Below are positions 25,443-33,306 of a stretch of DNA of 64,000 nucleotides, one piece after another. Position 1 is the first letter of the stretch; each line of letters opens with the position of its first letter. The notes under the pieces are model-generated. The model made no database searches and was not told the origin of the DNA. It worked only from the letters and a program-made list of their open reading frames with translations. A program made the translations under genes and the position numbers. The stretch comes from Gemmatimonadota bacterium (lineage in GTDB: Bacteria > Latescibacterota > UBA2968): NCBI GenBank assembly GCA_002727195.1, contig PBWH01000031.1, positions 31,164 to 95,163 of the forward strand, written 5' to 3'.

Positions 25443-26699
25443 CTAGCTCCAGAGTCGATCGTTTACGTGCTCACCATCCCATTCAGGAGTTGGTTCGAAG
25501 TATCCCGGATAGTCGGGGTCAATGTGCGCCCGGACAACCTCTTCATTCAAATCGATACCTAACCCCGGCGCCTCGGGGACGTCAATGTAGCCGTTCTGGA
25601 TGATGGGGTTGGGCAGGCCGGTGACGACGTTGTTCCATTCCGGGTAGTCGACAGCGTGGCACTCGAGAGCGACGAAGTTGTTGGTCGCCGCGGCACAGTG
25701 GACGCTGGCCATCTGGGCGACCGGTGTGGCCGCCATATGCAGGGCCATCGCGATCCCGTGTTCCTCTGCGTAGTCGCCGATCTTCTTGGTCTCCGTGATG
25801 CCGCCCGATGTCGCCAGGTCAGGATGGATGACGGCGACGGCGCGGTTCTCGACGAGGTCGCGGAAGCCTTCCTTCAGGTAGATATCCTCGCCTGTGCAGA
25901 TCGGGGTGTCACACGCGTTGGTCAGGCGGACATACTGGTCGGTGAACTGCCACGGAACCATATCCTCATACCAGGCCAGGTTGAAGCGGTCGAGTTTCTT
26001 GCCCAGCCGGATGCAGGACTCGATCCCGATGTGGCCGAAGTGGTCGGATGCGAGTGGGATCTCGTATCCGATCTTGTTGCGGACGGTCTCGACATAGTCG
26101 ACCAGCCAATCGCAGCCCTTGTCCGTTATCTGGATGCCGGTGAAGGGATGCATCACGTCGTTCGTCTCGAGCATTCCGGCCGGCGCGCTCACGGCCCCGT
26201 CGACACCCTTCAGCAATCGGATGCCGATATCCATCTTGAGGAAGGTGAACCCGCTCTCCATCCGCTTCTTGAGTCGATCACCCATCTCATCCGGATCCTG
26301 CGTCGAGTCTGTGTCGCAGTAGATGCGGACCTTGTCTCGAAACTTGCCGCCCACCAGGTGATAGGCCGGGACGCCGTACGCCTTACCTGCCAGGTCCATC
26401 AGTGCCATTTCGACGCCGCATACGCCGCCGCCCTGTCGAGCGTGTCCACCGAATTGTTTGATCAGCCGGAAGACCTTGTCCACGTTGCACGGGTTCTCGC
26501 CGATGATCTTTCGCTTCAGCTGGAGCGCGTAGACGACACTGGCGCCGTCACGGATCTCGCCCAGGCCGTAAATGCCCTGGTTGGTGTCGAGGCGGATGAG
26601 GTTACAGGATCGCATCGGGACGCCTTTTAGACGTACGATGCGCATATCCGTGATCTTGAGGTCGGATGGGCGGGAGGCGGTGTTGTTGGGTTCGTTCAT
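25443..26699 (-). CDS. Enolase superfamily (mandelate racemase/muconate lactonizing type) dehydratase
   Basis: A 418-residue protein. The N-terminal capping domain (ITDMRIVRLKGVPM; GIYGLGEIRDGASV) precedes a barrel with Lys in FTFLKMDIGIRL, metal ligands in IPLASDHFGHIG and AWYEDMVPW, and ICTGEDIYL. MALHMAATPVAQMAS holds the C-terminal His region. Superfamily members dehydrate sugar acids. ATG 26699 has GGAG upstream; the longer frame would start inside a repeat. An RraA-type aldolase gene precedes it on the same strand, which suggests successive dehydration and aldol cleavage. Confidence 0.88.
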   Translation of the reverse strand: MNEPNNTASRPSDLKITDMRIVRLKGVPMRSCNLIRLDTNQGIYGLGEIRDGASVVYALQLKRKIIGENPCNVDKVFRLIKQFGGHARQGGGVCGVEMALMDLAGKAYGVPAYHLVGGKFRDKVRIYCDTDSTQDPDEMGDRLKKRMESGFTFLKMDIGIRLLKGVDGAVSAPAGMLETNDVMHPFTGIQITDKGCDWLVDYVETVRNKIGYEIPLASDHFGHIGIESCIRLGKKLDRFNLAWYEDMVPWQFTDQYVRLTNACDTPICTGEDIYLKEGFRDLVENRAVAVIHPDLATSGGITETKKIGDYAEEHGIAMALHMAATPVAQMASVHCAAATNNFVALECHAVDYPEWNNVVTGLPNPIIQNGYIDVPEAPGLGIDLNEEVVRAHIDPDYPGYFEPTPEWDGEHVNDRLWS

Positions 26700-26724
26700 T
26701 GTTGCTCCGTGGGTTCGTGCAGTC

Positions 26725-26778
26725 CCTGGGGTTCTGCGAACCCCAGGCTGATGATGCACCCCCGTTGGGGTTGTGAGT
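26725..26778. repeat. Double-hairpin dispersed repeat, copy 2
   Basis: CCTGGGGTTC (26725-26734) pairs with GAACCCCAGG (26738-26747). After the linker CTGATGATG comes a second imperfect hairpin, CACCCCCGTTGGGGTTGTG. It has the same two-hairpin layout and linker as 1240-1290. It ends at the stop codon of the RraA gene. Confidence 0.75.
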
Positions 26779-27609
26779 CTAGTTCAGGCCTTCTGTTTCC
26801 AGGTTGTGGGTCTTGCTCCACTCGGCGAAATCATCTTCCATCGGCTCAGACCACTTTCGGTCGACTTCGCCAGGCGTATACACGCCTTCACGGATGCGCA
26901 TCTGGCCGAAGTAGTCCCTCAGGCGGACGTTCTCGGAGCGTTCGACGACGTCCTGGGCGAGGTGAGGTGGGATGAAGGTGACGCCTGTCGGTGTGCCGAG
27001 GACGACGTCGCCGGGAAGGACGGTTGCGGCGCCGATACGGATCGGGACGTTGATCTCCACGAGTGAGACGTCACGAATTGGAGTCGGGTCCAGGCCCTTG
27101 ATGAAGCCGTTGAAGTTTTCGAGCTCGACGACGCGCTGGTAGTCGCGCATCCCACCGTCGACGACCATCCCGCCACCATTGGTGTTCGATGCGATGGCAG
27201 TCGCCAGGTTATCGCCCGCGAAGGTCCCCCAAATGATCTTGCCGAACAGGTCCACGACGATGACGTCGTTCTCGACGAGCGTGTCGATCGCCCAGGAGTT
27301 CTGGCCGCCGACGCGACCTTCCTCTTTTCCGATGTCTTCGATGACCTCGTTCAGGTCGGGGCGGAGCGGTACGTAGCGGCAGGTGACGGCACGTCCGACG
27401 AGGATCTCGTCCGGATGGAGGATCTGCCAGTCGCCCTCGAACTGGAGCTTGAAGTCGTTGGAGTTGAGGACACCCCAGGCTTCCTCGCTGGTCACGCGGC
27501 GCATCCGGTGGATGATGTCGTCAGGAACCTTCGGGCGACCGTCGTCGAACCGGTCGAAAGGGTTCTTGGGGGTGAGGTCGATGTTTTTCTGTTTGTCGTT
27601 CCAGTTCAA
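26779..27609 (-). CDS. RraA-like family protein (HMG/CHA-type aldolase)
   Basis: A 276-residue protein, longer than the roughly 160-residue RraA core. The core includes GRAVTCRYVPLRP, VIVVDLFGKIIWGTFAGDNL and NGGGMVVDGGMRDYQRV. The DGxxRD motif supplies the Arg and Asp that bind pyruvate enolate in HMG/CHA aldolases, so catalysis rather than RNase E inhibition is likely. TTG 27609 is proposed as start because AGGGAG lies upstream and the longer frame runs into repeat sequence. It sits upstream of the enolase-superfamily gene and may cleave its keto-acid product. Confidence 0.82.
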   Translation of the reverse strand: MNWNDKQKNIDLTPKNPFDRFDDGRPKVPDDIIHRMRRVTSEEAWGVLNSNDFKLQFEGDWQILHPDEILVGRAVTCRYVPLRPDLNEVIEDIGKEEGRVGGQNSWAIDTLVENDVIVVDLFGKIIWGTFAGDNLATAIASNTNGGGMVVDGGMRDYQRVVELENFNGFIKGLDPTPIRDVSLVEINVPIRIGAATVLPGDVVLGTPTGVTFIPPHLAQDVVERSENVRLRDYFGQMRIREGVYTPGEVDRKWSEPMEDDFAEWSKTHNLETEGLN

Positions 27610-27718
27610 GAGGTTGCTCCCTATAAAAACCCAATGGAACCACGGAAGACACGGAGGGCTCAGTGTGTCCGCTGGAGTGGCTCGATAATCGAAGCAGCTT
27701 GGAGTCTCAGAGTCTTTC

Positions 27719-27743
27719 CGTTCCCAGGCTGAGCCTGGGAACG
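27719..27743. repeat. REP-like palindrome, copy 4
   Basis: CGTTCCCAGGCT and AGCCTGGGAACG form a perfect palindrome around one G. It starts 3 bases beyond the TAA of the next minus-strand gene (27747-28946), so it lies just downstream of that gene and could stabilise its mRNA end. Confidence 0.9.
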
Positions 27744-27746
27744 AGC

Positions 27747-28946
27747 TTACGGACGCATTGGGGATCCGTCGGGGGATCGGGTCTGGGTCCATTCGATAAC
27801 GGGGTTGGTGCACGGGTACTTGGCGGCCAACTCTTCGTTGATGTCGATACCGAGGCCTGGCTGTTCGTTCGGATACATGTAGCCATTCCGGACTTCAGGG
27901 AGGCCGGGGAAGATTTCGTAACAGAGCTCGTTGAAGCGGCACCACTCCTGGATCCCGAAGTTCGGAGCCCACAGGTCGAGGTGCAGGTTCGCGGCGTGAC
28001 CGACAGGGGAGGTGTCACCGGGGCCGTGCCAGGCGGTCCGCACACTATACATGTTCGCGAAGGCGGCGACGTTGCGTGCCGGCGTGATACCGCCCATCTG
28101 GCTGACGTGCATTCGGATGAAGTCGATCAGTCGGCCCTCGATGAGCGGTCGCCATTCGAGTGGATGGTTGAACAGCTCGCCCATCGCGAGTGGAGTGGCG
28201 CACTGCTCACGGATGTTGTTGAACCAGGCGATGTCTTCCGGTGCGAGCGCGTCCTCGAGGAAGAAGAGCTTGAACGGCTCAACGTCCTTCGCCATCTGGA
28301 TGGCGTCGATCGGGCGGAGACGTTCGTGGATGTCGTGCAGGAGCTCGACTTCCGGGCCGATCTCCGTGCGCACGTGCTCGATCATCTCAGTCATTCGGCG
28401 GACATATTCACGAGGGTGATAGTATGCTCCGTCGGGTGCGCCTTCAGGCTTCTGGATCGTGTCCGACTGTCCGCCGTAACCGCCCATCTGGATCCGGATA
28501 TGGCGGTATCCAGACTCCATATGGCGACGAACGCTGTCCACGACCTCGTGCTTGTCCCTACCGCTCGCGTGCGCGTAGGTATCCGCGCCCTCACGACACT
28601 TCCCTCCGAGCAACTGGTACACGGGCATTCCCGCTCGCTTACCCTTGATGTCCCACAGGGCCTGATCGACGCCGGAGATCGCGTTGTTCAGGACCGGGCC
28701 GTTTCGCCAGTAACTGTTGACGGACGACATCTGCCAGATCTCTTCAATCCGGTCGACGTCCCAGCCGATCAGGAAGGGCTTCAGATGCTCTTCGATCGCC
28801 GTGACGACGGCTTCGAAGCGTTGGGTGAACGTCGCGCAGCCCAGACCGTAAAGCCCGTCGTCGGAGGTGATGATCTTGACGATGATGAGCCGCGATCCGG
28901 CGGGTTGGGTGAGGATGGTTTTGATGTCTTTGATGGTGACTGGCAT
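27747..28946 (-). CDS. Enolase superfamily, mannonate/gluconate dehydratase-like (ManD/RspA type)
   Basis: A 399-residue protein. Motifs in order: GLYGLGCATFTQRFEAV, AISGVDQALWDIKGKRAGMPVY, HIRIQMGGYGG, LLHDIHERLRP (metal Asp and catalytic His), LFFLEDALAPED (metal Glu), LAMGELFNHPLEW (metal Glu) and TAWHGPGDTSPVGHAANLH (second His). This matches the ManD/RspA subgroup. Members range from efficient D-mannonate dehydratases to low-activity or inactive forms, so the substrate is uncertain. ATG 28946 begins the conserved capping domain; the ribosome site is weak. The product of such dehydration would feed the PfkB kinase and aldolase steps. Confidence 0.88.
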   Translation of the reverse strand: MPVTIKDIKTILTQPAGSRLIIVKIITSDDGLYGLGCATFTQRFEAVVTAIEEHLKPFLIGWDVDRIEEIWQMSSVNSYWRNGPVLNNAISGVDQALWDIKGKRAGMPVYQLLGGKCREGADTYAHASGRDKHEVVDSVRRHMESGYRHIRIQMGGYGGQSDTIQKPEGAPDGAYYHPREYVRRMTEMIEHVRTEIGPEVELLHDIHERLRPIDAIQMAKDVEPFKLFFLEDALAPEDIAWFNNIREQCATPLAMGELFNHPLEWRPLIEGRLIDFIRMHVSQMGGITPARNVAAFANMYSVRTAWHGPGDTSPVGHAANLHLDLWAPNFGIQEWCRFNELCYEIFPGLPEVRNGYMYPNEQPGLGIDINEELAAKYPCTNPVIEWTQTRSPDGSPMRP

Positions 28947-28991
28947 AGGTGTACCTGTGGGTCTAGCAAATCGAGCGATCCGTCCGTTTAG

Positions 28992-29016
28992 GACCGACAC
29001 TTCGACTCGCGCTCAG
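28992..29016. repeat. GACCGACACTTCGACTCGCG-type repeat, single copy
   Basis: Twenty-five bases here are identical to 37262-37286, the right arm region of a long inverted repeat. It lies upstream of the ManD-like gene. Confidence 0.8.
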
Positions 29017-29027
29017 TGTGACGGTGA

Positions 29028-30335
29028 CTATGGTCGTGATACCTCTAGTATTCCTTCTCGTTGGAGGATGCTGGCGGCGATGGGGTAGGTGGTCCCGTGC
29101 ATCGCGTAGACGACGAGGCCGATCCCCTGCGCAAGATAGCCTCCGGGATACAGATTCGCGACATCGACGGATTCGTAGCTGTGGGGGTGAACCTTGACCT
29201 GGCTTACCTGGAAGCGATACGCGTCGTACTTGTCCACGAGCTGGATCTTGGGGAAGCCCTTGAAGACCGAGTAATCCGCGACGCCGCCGATCTCGAGAAT
29301 GACGTGGTCGGCGGTGATGGTCGATGTCTGGCCCGTTGATTCGAGGTGGACGGTCCCGTCGTCTTCGATTCGCGTGATCGATGTCTGGTAGCGAACATCG
29401 AATCGGGGTGAGGGCTCCTCCATAATCTCAGCGATACGTGCGTAGTAGGGCAGATAAAGGCTGTCCCGGATCAGGGGGACGTGCTGGTTCTCCGATTGGC
29501 GCTGCACATACGTGACGTGTTTGCCCGCATCGTGGAGCTCGGTGGCCGCCCAGTCTGCGGAGCGGCCACCACCAACGACGACGACGCGGTCGCCAGGAAA
29601 GTCCTCGGGCTGGTCGTATCGGTTGGTCACGAATGGGAGATCCTGTCCCGGCGCGCCCAGTTCCCGCAAGCTGCAACGCTGACCCGCGGCGTACACGAGA
29701 TGCTCGCTCGTATATGTCGATATCTCTCCCGAGTGGACATCCTCCGATGTGACCAGGAAGCCTGAACCGTTCGGCTCGATCGACGTGACGTTTGTGTGGG
29801 TGCGAATACGATCAGTCTGCCCGAATCGCTCGGGGATGCTGTGGTAGTAATCGATCAGCCGGTGCTTGATGATCAGGTCGTTGACGTCGAAGTCGATACC
29901 GTTCTCGTACGCCCACTGCTGGAGCGGGTAAAATCCGAACTCCATCCACTGGCCGGGAGAGAGTGTCAGGAGGTTCTTGGGGACGTTGTTCCATAGTCCG
30001 CCAACCTCCTCACGCGTGAGCAGCAGGTAGTCGACAGGGTCGTGTGACTGGAAGGTGTAGGCGACCTCGTTGAGGCCTCGGAACTTCTTGCCCGGGTGGT
30101 GTAGGAGACGAAAGAGGTCAGCCGGGGCGATGCCACGACGGACGAGATCCGGCAGGCCAAGCGACAGGAGCGTACCCGAGTGCTGCGATAGAAACGCGTG
30201 CAGGTCCGGGTAACGGGATTCGAAGAGAGAGGCGCCCTGGTAGTACGGCCACTGGCCGCCAAGGACGACCGCGAGGGGAAGGCCGGCTGGCCCCCCACCC
30301 ACGATGATGACTTTGTGGTGCTCGGGTTCAGACAC
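29028..30335 (-). CDS. FAD-dependent NAD(P)-binding oxidoreductase (monooxygenase-like)
   Basis: A 435-residue flavoprotein. FAD is bound at the N-terminus by VIIVGGGPAGLPLAVVLGG (residues 9-27). A second dinucleotide site, DRVVVVGGGRSADWAATEL near residue 250, should bind NAD(P)H. The layout resembles flavin-containing monooxygenases and OSGIN-like proteins. GTG 30335 is 6 bases after the stop of the LDH2 gene, so the two are cotranscribed. The substrate is unknown. Confidence 0.8.
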   Translation of the reverse strand: MSEPEHHKVIIVGGGPAGLPLAVVLGGQWPYYQGASLFESRYPDLHAFLSQHSGTLLSLGLPDLVRRGIAPADLFRLLHHPGKKFRGLNEVAYTFQSHDPVDYLLLTREEVGGLWNNVPKNLLTLSPGQWMEFGFYPLQQWAYENGIDFDVNDLIIKHRLIDYYHSIPERFGQTDRIRTHTNVTSIEPNGSGFLVTSEDVHSGEISTYTSEHLVYAAGQRCSLRELGAPGQDLPFVTNRYDQPEDFPGDRVVVVGGGRSADWAATELHDAGKHVTYVQRQSENQHVPLIRDSLYLPYYARIAEIMEEPSPRFDVRYQTSITRIEDDGTVHLESTGQTSTITADHVILEIGGVADYSVFKGFPKIQLVDKYDAYRFQVSQVKVHPHSYESVDVANLYPGGYLAQGIGLVVYAMHGTTYPIAASILQREGILEVSRP

Positions 30336-30341
30336 GTGGAA

Positions 30342-31376
30342 CTATACAGGAGACGTCAGGTCCAGACGCTGCGCTGCCTCCTGTAGTTTCTCGACCGTGC
30401 CGGGTGGGAGGGGAATGCCGTTAGCGGAGCGATCGTCGAACGTTCGGTGCTCGGGCTCGCCGGGCATCATAATCTCCTCGTGACCGTCTGCCTTCGGAAG
30501 TGCCTTGAGCTCGTCGATCGTTTCGTCGAGGAGCGACCTGTAGTCGTCAACGTTGATGAAGAAGCTGATGTCGATCGCGGCCACGAAGCTGTTCTGGTTA
30601 TGGATCTTCTCGCCGGACTTAAGGACGGGAACGATCAACGGATTGTTGGCCATCAGGCTGGTCAGGCACTGGAACACCATCGCCAGGCCCGAACCCTTGG
30701 TGCCACCGGCAGGTCGCAGGATCGAGGCGACGTCGGGGTCCGTGGTTTCGCTGCCATCGGGGGCGAGAGCCCATTCGACCGGAATGGGAACGCGCTTGTC
30801 TGACGCGACGCTGAGCTTTCCGCCGGCTGCGACGCTGGTCGCCATATCCAGTGTGACTGTCTTGTGTTTGCTCGTCGGGAAAGAGAAGGCGATGGGGCTG
30901 TTGTGGAGGCCCGCTGCCTTGGCGCCGAACGGAGCCATATTCGGGGGGCTGCACACGACCGCGATTCCGGCCAGACCCTCGGCGACGGCCATCTCAGAGT
31001 AGTAGCCCATCGCACCCTGATGCGTCACGTTCCGGATCAGGCACCAGCCGATCCCTACCTGCTTCGCCTTTTCGATCACCGCGTTCATCGCCTGGACCGT
31101 CGGGATCGGACCCATCGCCTTGTCCGCATCCATATACAGGACGGCAGGAGATTCCTTGAGGATCTTGATGTCCGGTGTCGCGTTCATCCACCCCTTCTCG
31201 AGGTTGTCGAGATAGGACGGGATCCGCTGGACACCGTGCGAATCAACGCCGCGAAGGTTGGCCCAGATCAGGACTTCCGCTTCGATCGCAGCGTCGGCCT
31301 CAGGGAGACCGGCCCGGACAAAACAGTCTTTGGTGAACGCCTCGAGGGTGGCTGCGTCGATACGTGGATCGGACAT
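30342..31376 (-). CDS. Malate/L-lactate dehydrogenase family (LDH2/MDH2) oxidoreductase
   Basis: About 344 residues of the LDH2 family, NAD(P)-dependent enzymes unrelated to classical LDH. Conserved pieces: NLRGVDSHGVQRIPSYL (with the catalytic-type His), HQGAMGYYSEMAVAEG, CSPPNMAPFGAK, TSVAAGGKL and GGTKGSGLAMVFQCL. Substrates include malate, lactate, ureidoglycolate and 2,3-diketogulonate. ATG 31376 starts the conserved region; upstream codons are not family-like. It heads a two-gene operon with the FAD enzyme and is divergent from the aminotransferase. Confidence 0.9.
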   Translation of the reverse strand: MSDPRIDAATLEAFTKDCFVRAGLPEADAAIEAEVLIWANLRGVDSHGVQRIPSYLDNLEKGWMNATPDIKILKESPAVLYMDADKAMGPIPTVQAMNAVIEKAKQVGIGWCLIRNVTHQGAMGYYSEMAVAEGLAGIAVVCSPPNMAPFGAKAAGLHNSPIAFSFPTSKHKTVTLDMATSVAAGGKLSVASDKRVPIPVEWALAPDGSETTDPDVASILRPAGGTKGSGLAMVFQCLTSLMANNPLIVPVLKSGEKIHNQNSFVAAIDISFFINVDDYRSLLDETIDELKALPKADGHEEIMMPGEPEHRTFDDRSANGIPLPPGTVEKLQEAAQRLDLTSPV

Positions 31377-31550
31377 CGGATTACCGTGAAAGGGGGTGTG
31401 CGCGACTCTGCGGCTACCTTGACTTTGGGTATTCGATGGGCTATGATGCCGCACTTTGAGCTTCTGACAGCACCCATCGGCGAAAGGCGCCCCAAAGTAG
31501 TCCGCCCCGGTGGGACCGTCAAGACGTATGTGTTTCGAAACGAGGGATTT

Positions 31551-32882
31551 ATGAGCGTTACGGCCGAGTTAGATGTCGACCGCGTCCGATCGCAGGATCT
31601 GGATCACGTCTGGCATCCGATGATGCAGCATCAGGGGATGACGAAGGACGATCTGATGGTGATCGTGTCAGGCGATGGGTGTGAGGTGACGGATGCTGAG
31701 GGCAAGACTTACCTGGACGCCTATGCTGGTATCTGGAACATCAATGTTGGCTACGGCCGGCAGGAAATCATCGATGCCGTCAACGAGCAGATGCAACAGC
31801 TCGCATTCTACCCGCAGACCCAGATCAGCGTTCCCGCGGCGCAGCTTGCGGCGAAACTGGCGGGACTGCTTCCCGGTGACATCAACCACGTGTTCTTCGT
31901 GAACAGCGGGTCGGAGGCGAACGAGACCGCGATAAAGATCGCCCGTCAGTATGGACGAGCAACTCATCCGGGGGAAAACCGCTACAAAATCATCTGTCGC
32001 TACCAGGGCTATCACGGGTTCACGATGGGTGCGATGTCGGCGACGGGACAGACCGGCAGACGGTCACCCTATGAGCCGCTCGCCCCTGGTTTCGTTCACG
32101 TGGAGCCGCCAGATGGCGCTGCGCACGGTCCAGACGAGATCGAACAGGTGATCCTGCGTGAAGGCCCGGATACGGTGACGGCGATCCTGGCCGAACCGAT
32201 CATCGGTGGCGGCGGCGTTCTCGTTCCTCCAGACGAGTACTTCCCGCGGCTCAGGGAGATCTGCGATAAATACGGGTTGCTCCTGATGCTGGACGAGGTG
32301 ATCACCGGATTCGGCCGCACGGGCAAGCTGTTCGCGTCCGAGCACTGGGGTATCGTTCCTGACGTGATGCAGATCGCCAAGGGGCTCTCGAGTGGGTATC
32401 TCCCGATTGGCGCCTGCGCTGTCACGGATCGCGTGTTCGATGCCTTCAAGGGAGAAGCCGGCGAGCACAAGGAGTTTTCACAGGTATCGACCTATGGTGG
32501 CCATCCCGCGTGCTGTGCCGCTGCACTGGCGAATCTGGACATCCTCGTGGGCGAGCGGCTGTGGGAGAACTCCGAGGAGGTCGGCGATCACCTTTCGAAC
32601 CGACTGAAGGAAATTTCGTCACCGCTGGTGAAAGAGGTGCGTGGTAAGGGGTTGATGATCGCCGTCGAGCTTCAGAATGAGGATGGAACCGAGCTGGACG
32701 GACCCCGAACGGCAGCCTTCGGGAAGGCGTTGCGGAGCGCCGGCGTGATCACGGGTAAGATGAGCCACGTGATGGCCGGGTCGGAGCCGGTGTTCACGTT
32801 ATCGCCCCCGTTGATTCTGACGTCGGAGCAGGCGGATAAGATTGCAGCTGCCTTTGTGACGGCGTTGCGTGAGATCAGCTAG
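31551..32882 (+). CDS. Class III aminotransferase (omega-amino acid:pyruvate type)
   Basis: A 443-residue PLP enzyme. HVWHPMMQHQGM at the N-terminus is typical of taurine/beta-alanine:pyruvate transaminases. Further motifs are FFVNSGSEANETAIKIAR, GYHGFTMGAMSATG, LDEVITGFGRTG (the Asp that binds the pyridine nitrogen) and QIAKGLSSGYLPIGA with Schiff-base Lys277. ATG 31551 follows GAGGG; the longer frame is antisense to the LDH2 gene and is not used. It is divergent from the LDH2/FAD operon across about 170 bases. Confidence 0.92.
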   Translation: MSVTAELDVDRVRSQDLDHVWHPMMQHQGMTKDDLMVIVSGDGCEVTDAEGKTYLDAYAGIWNINVGYGRQEIIDAVNEQMQQLAFYPQTQISVPAAQLAAKLAGLLPGDINHVFFVNSGSEANETAIKIARQYGRATHPGENRYKIICRYQGYHGFTMGAMSATGQTGRRSPYEPLAPGFVHVEPPDGAAHGPDEIEQVILREGPDTVTAILAEPIIGGGGVLVPPDEYFPRLREICDKYGLLLMLDEVITGFGRTGKLFASEHWGIVPDVMQIAKGLSSGYLPIGACAVTDRVFDAFKGEAGEHKEFSQVSTYGGHPACCAAALANLDILVGERLWENSEEVGDHLSNRLKEISSPLVKEVRGKGLMIAVELQNEDGTELDGPRTAAFGKALRSAGVITGKMSHVMAGSEPVFTLSPPLILTSEQADKIAAAFVTALREIS

Positions 32883-33306
32883 CACCAAAGCATAACCGCG
32901 GAGATGTAAGGCAGCAAAGCAAGCGTGGTTCAGAACCAGAGGCACAGGAACCACAGATGAACACAAATGGACACAGATGGTTTGGAGCCCTTAAGAGCCT
33001 GCACCTAGCGGAGTCGAGATAACCTTCGTCAAATAGCCCGGGGTAAGCCGTATCGACAGCGGAGGCGCCACCCCGGGTTAACGTGACATAACCCGCTGGC
33101 GCCGCGGTTAGCAGGCTCTGGGAGAACGGAGAACCTTCGGCGCCCCGATGGAGATTCGTGCAGACATATTTTCCTCAATGACCGTCCCTCGATACGTCCC
33201 GCCTTCGCGCTCCGCGCTTCGGCGTGACTACTCCTGCCTTCGCCAAGGCCACGGCAAGGCGCGCGGGATGAACGGTGTGTATTCCCACCACTAGAAGGGG
33301 TATCTG
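32883..33306. other. Repeat-rich intergenic region, no gene seen
   Basis: It contains ACCACAGATGAACACAAATG-type iterations (32950-32980), a CCCGGGGTAAGCCG...CCACCCCGGG imperfect inverted pair (33038-33078), a GTCCCTCGATAC word (33184-33195, also at 21187-21198 and inverted at 60891-60902), and CGCGCTTCGGCG-like low-complexity sequence. No convincing ORF or promoter is visible. Confidence 0.6.

Noticed and set aside
27610..27813. Longer N-terminus for the RraA-like protein
   Set aside because: The added codons translate the REP palindrome and low-complexity repeat sequence.
30864..31550. A 672-residue form of the aminotransferase
   Set aside because: The extra N-terminal 229 codons are antisense to the LDH2-family gene and carry no family motif; ATG 31551 has a ribosome site and the correct start.
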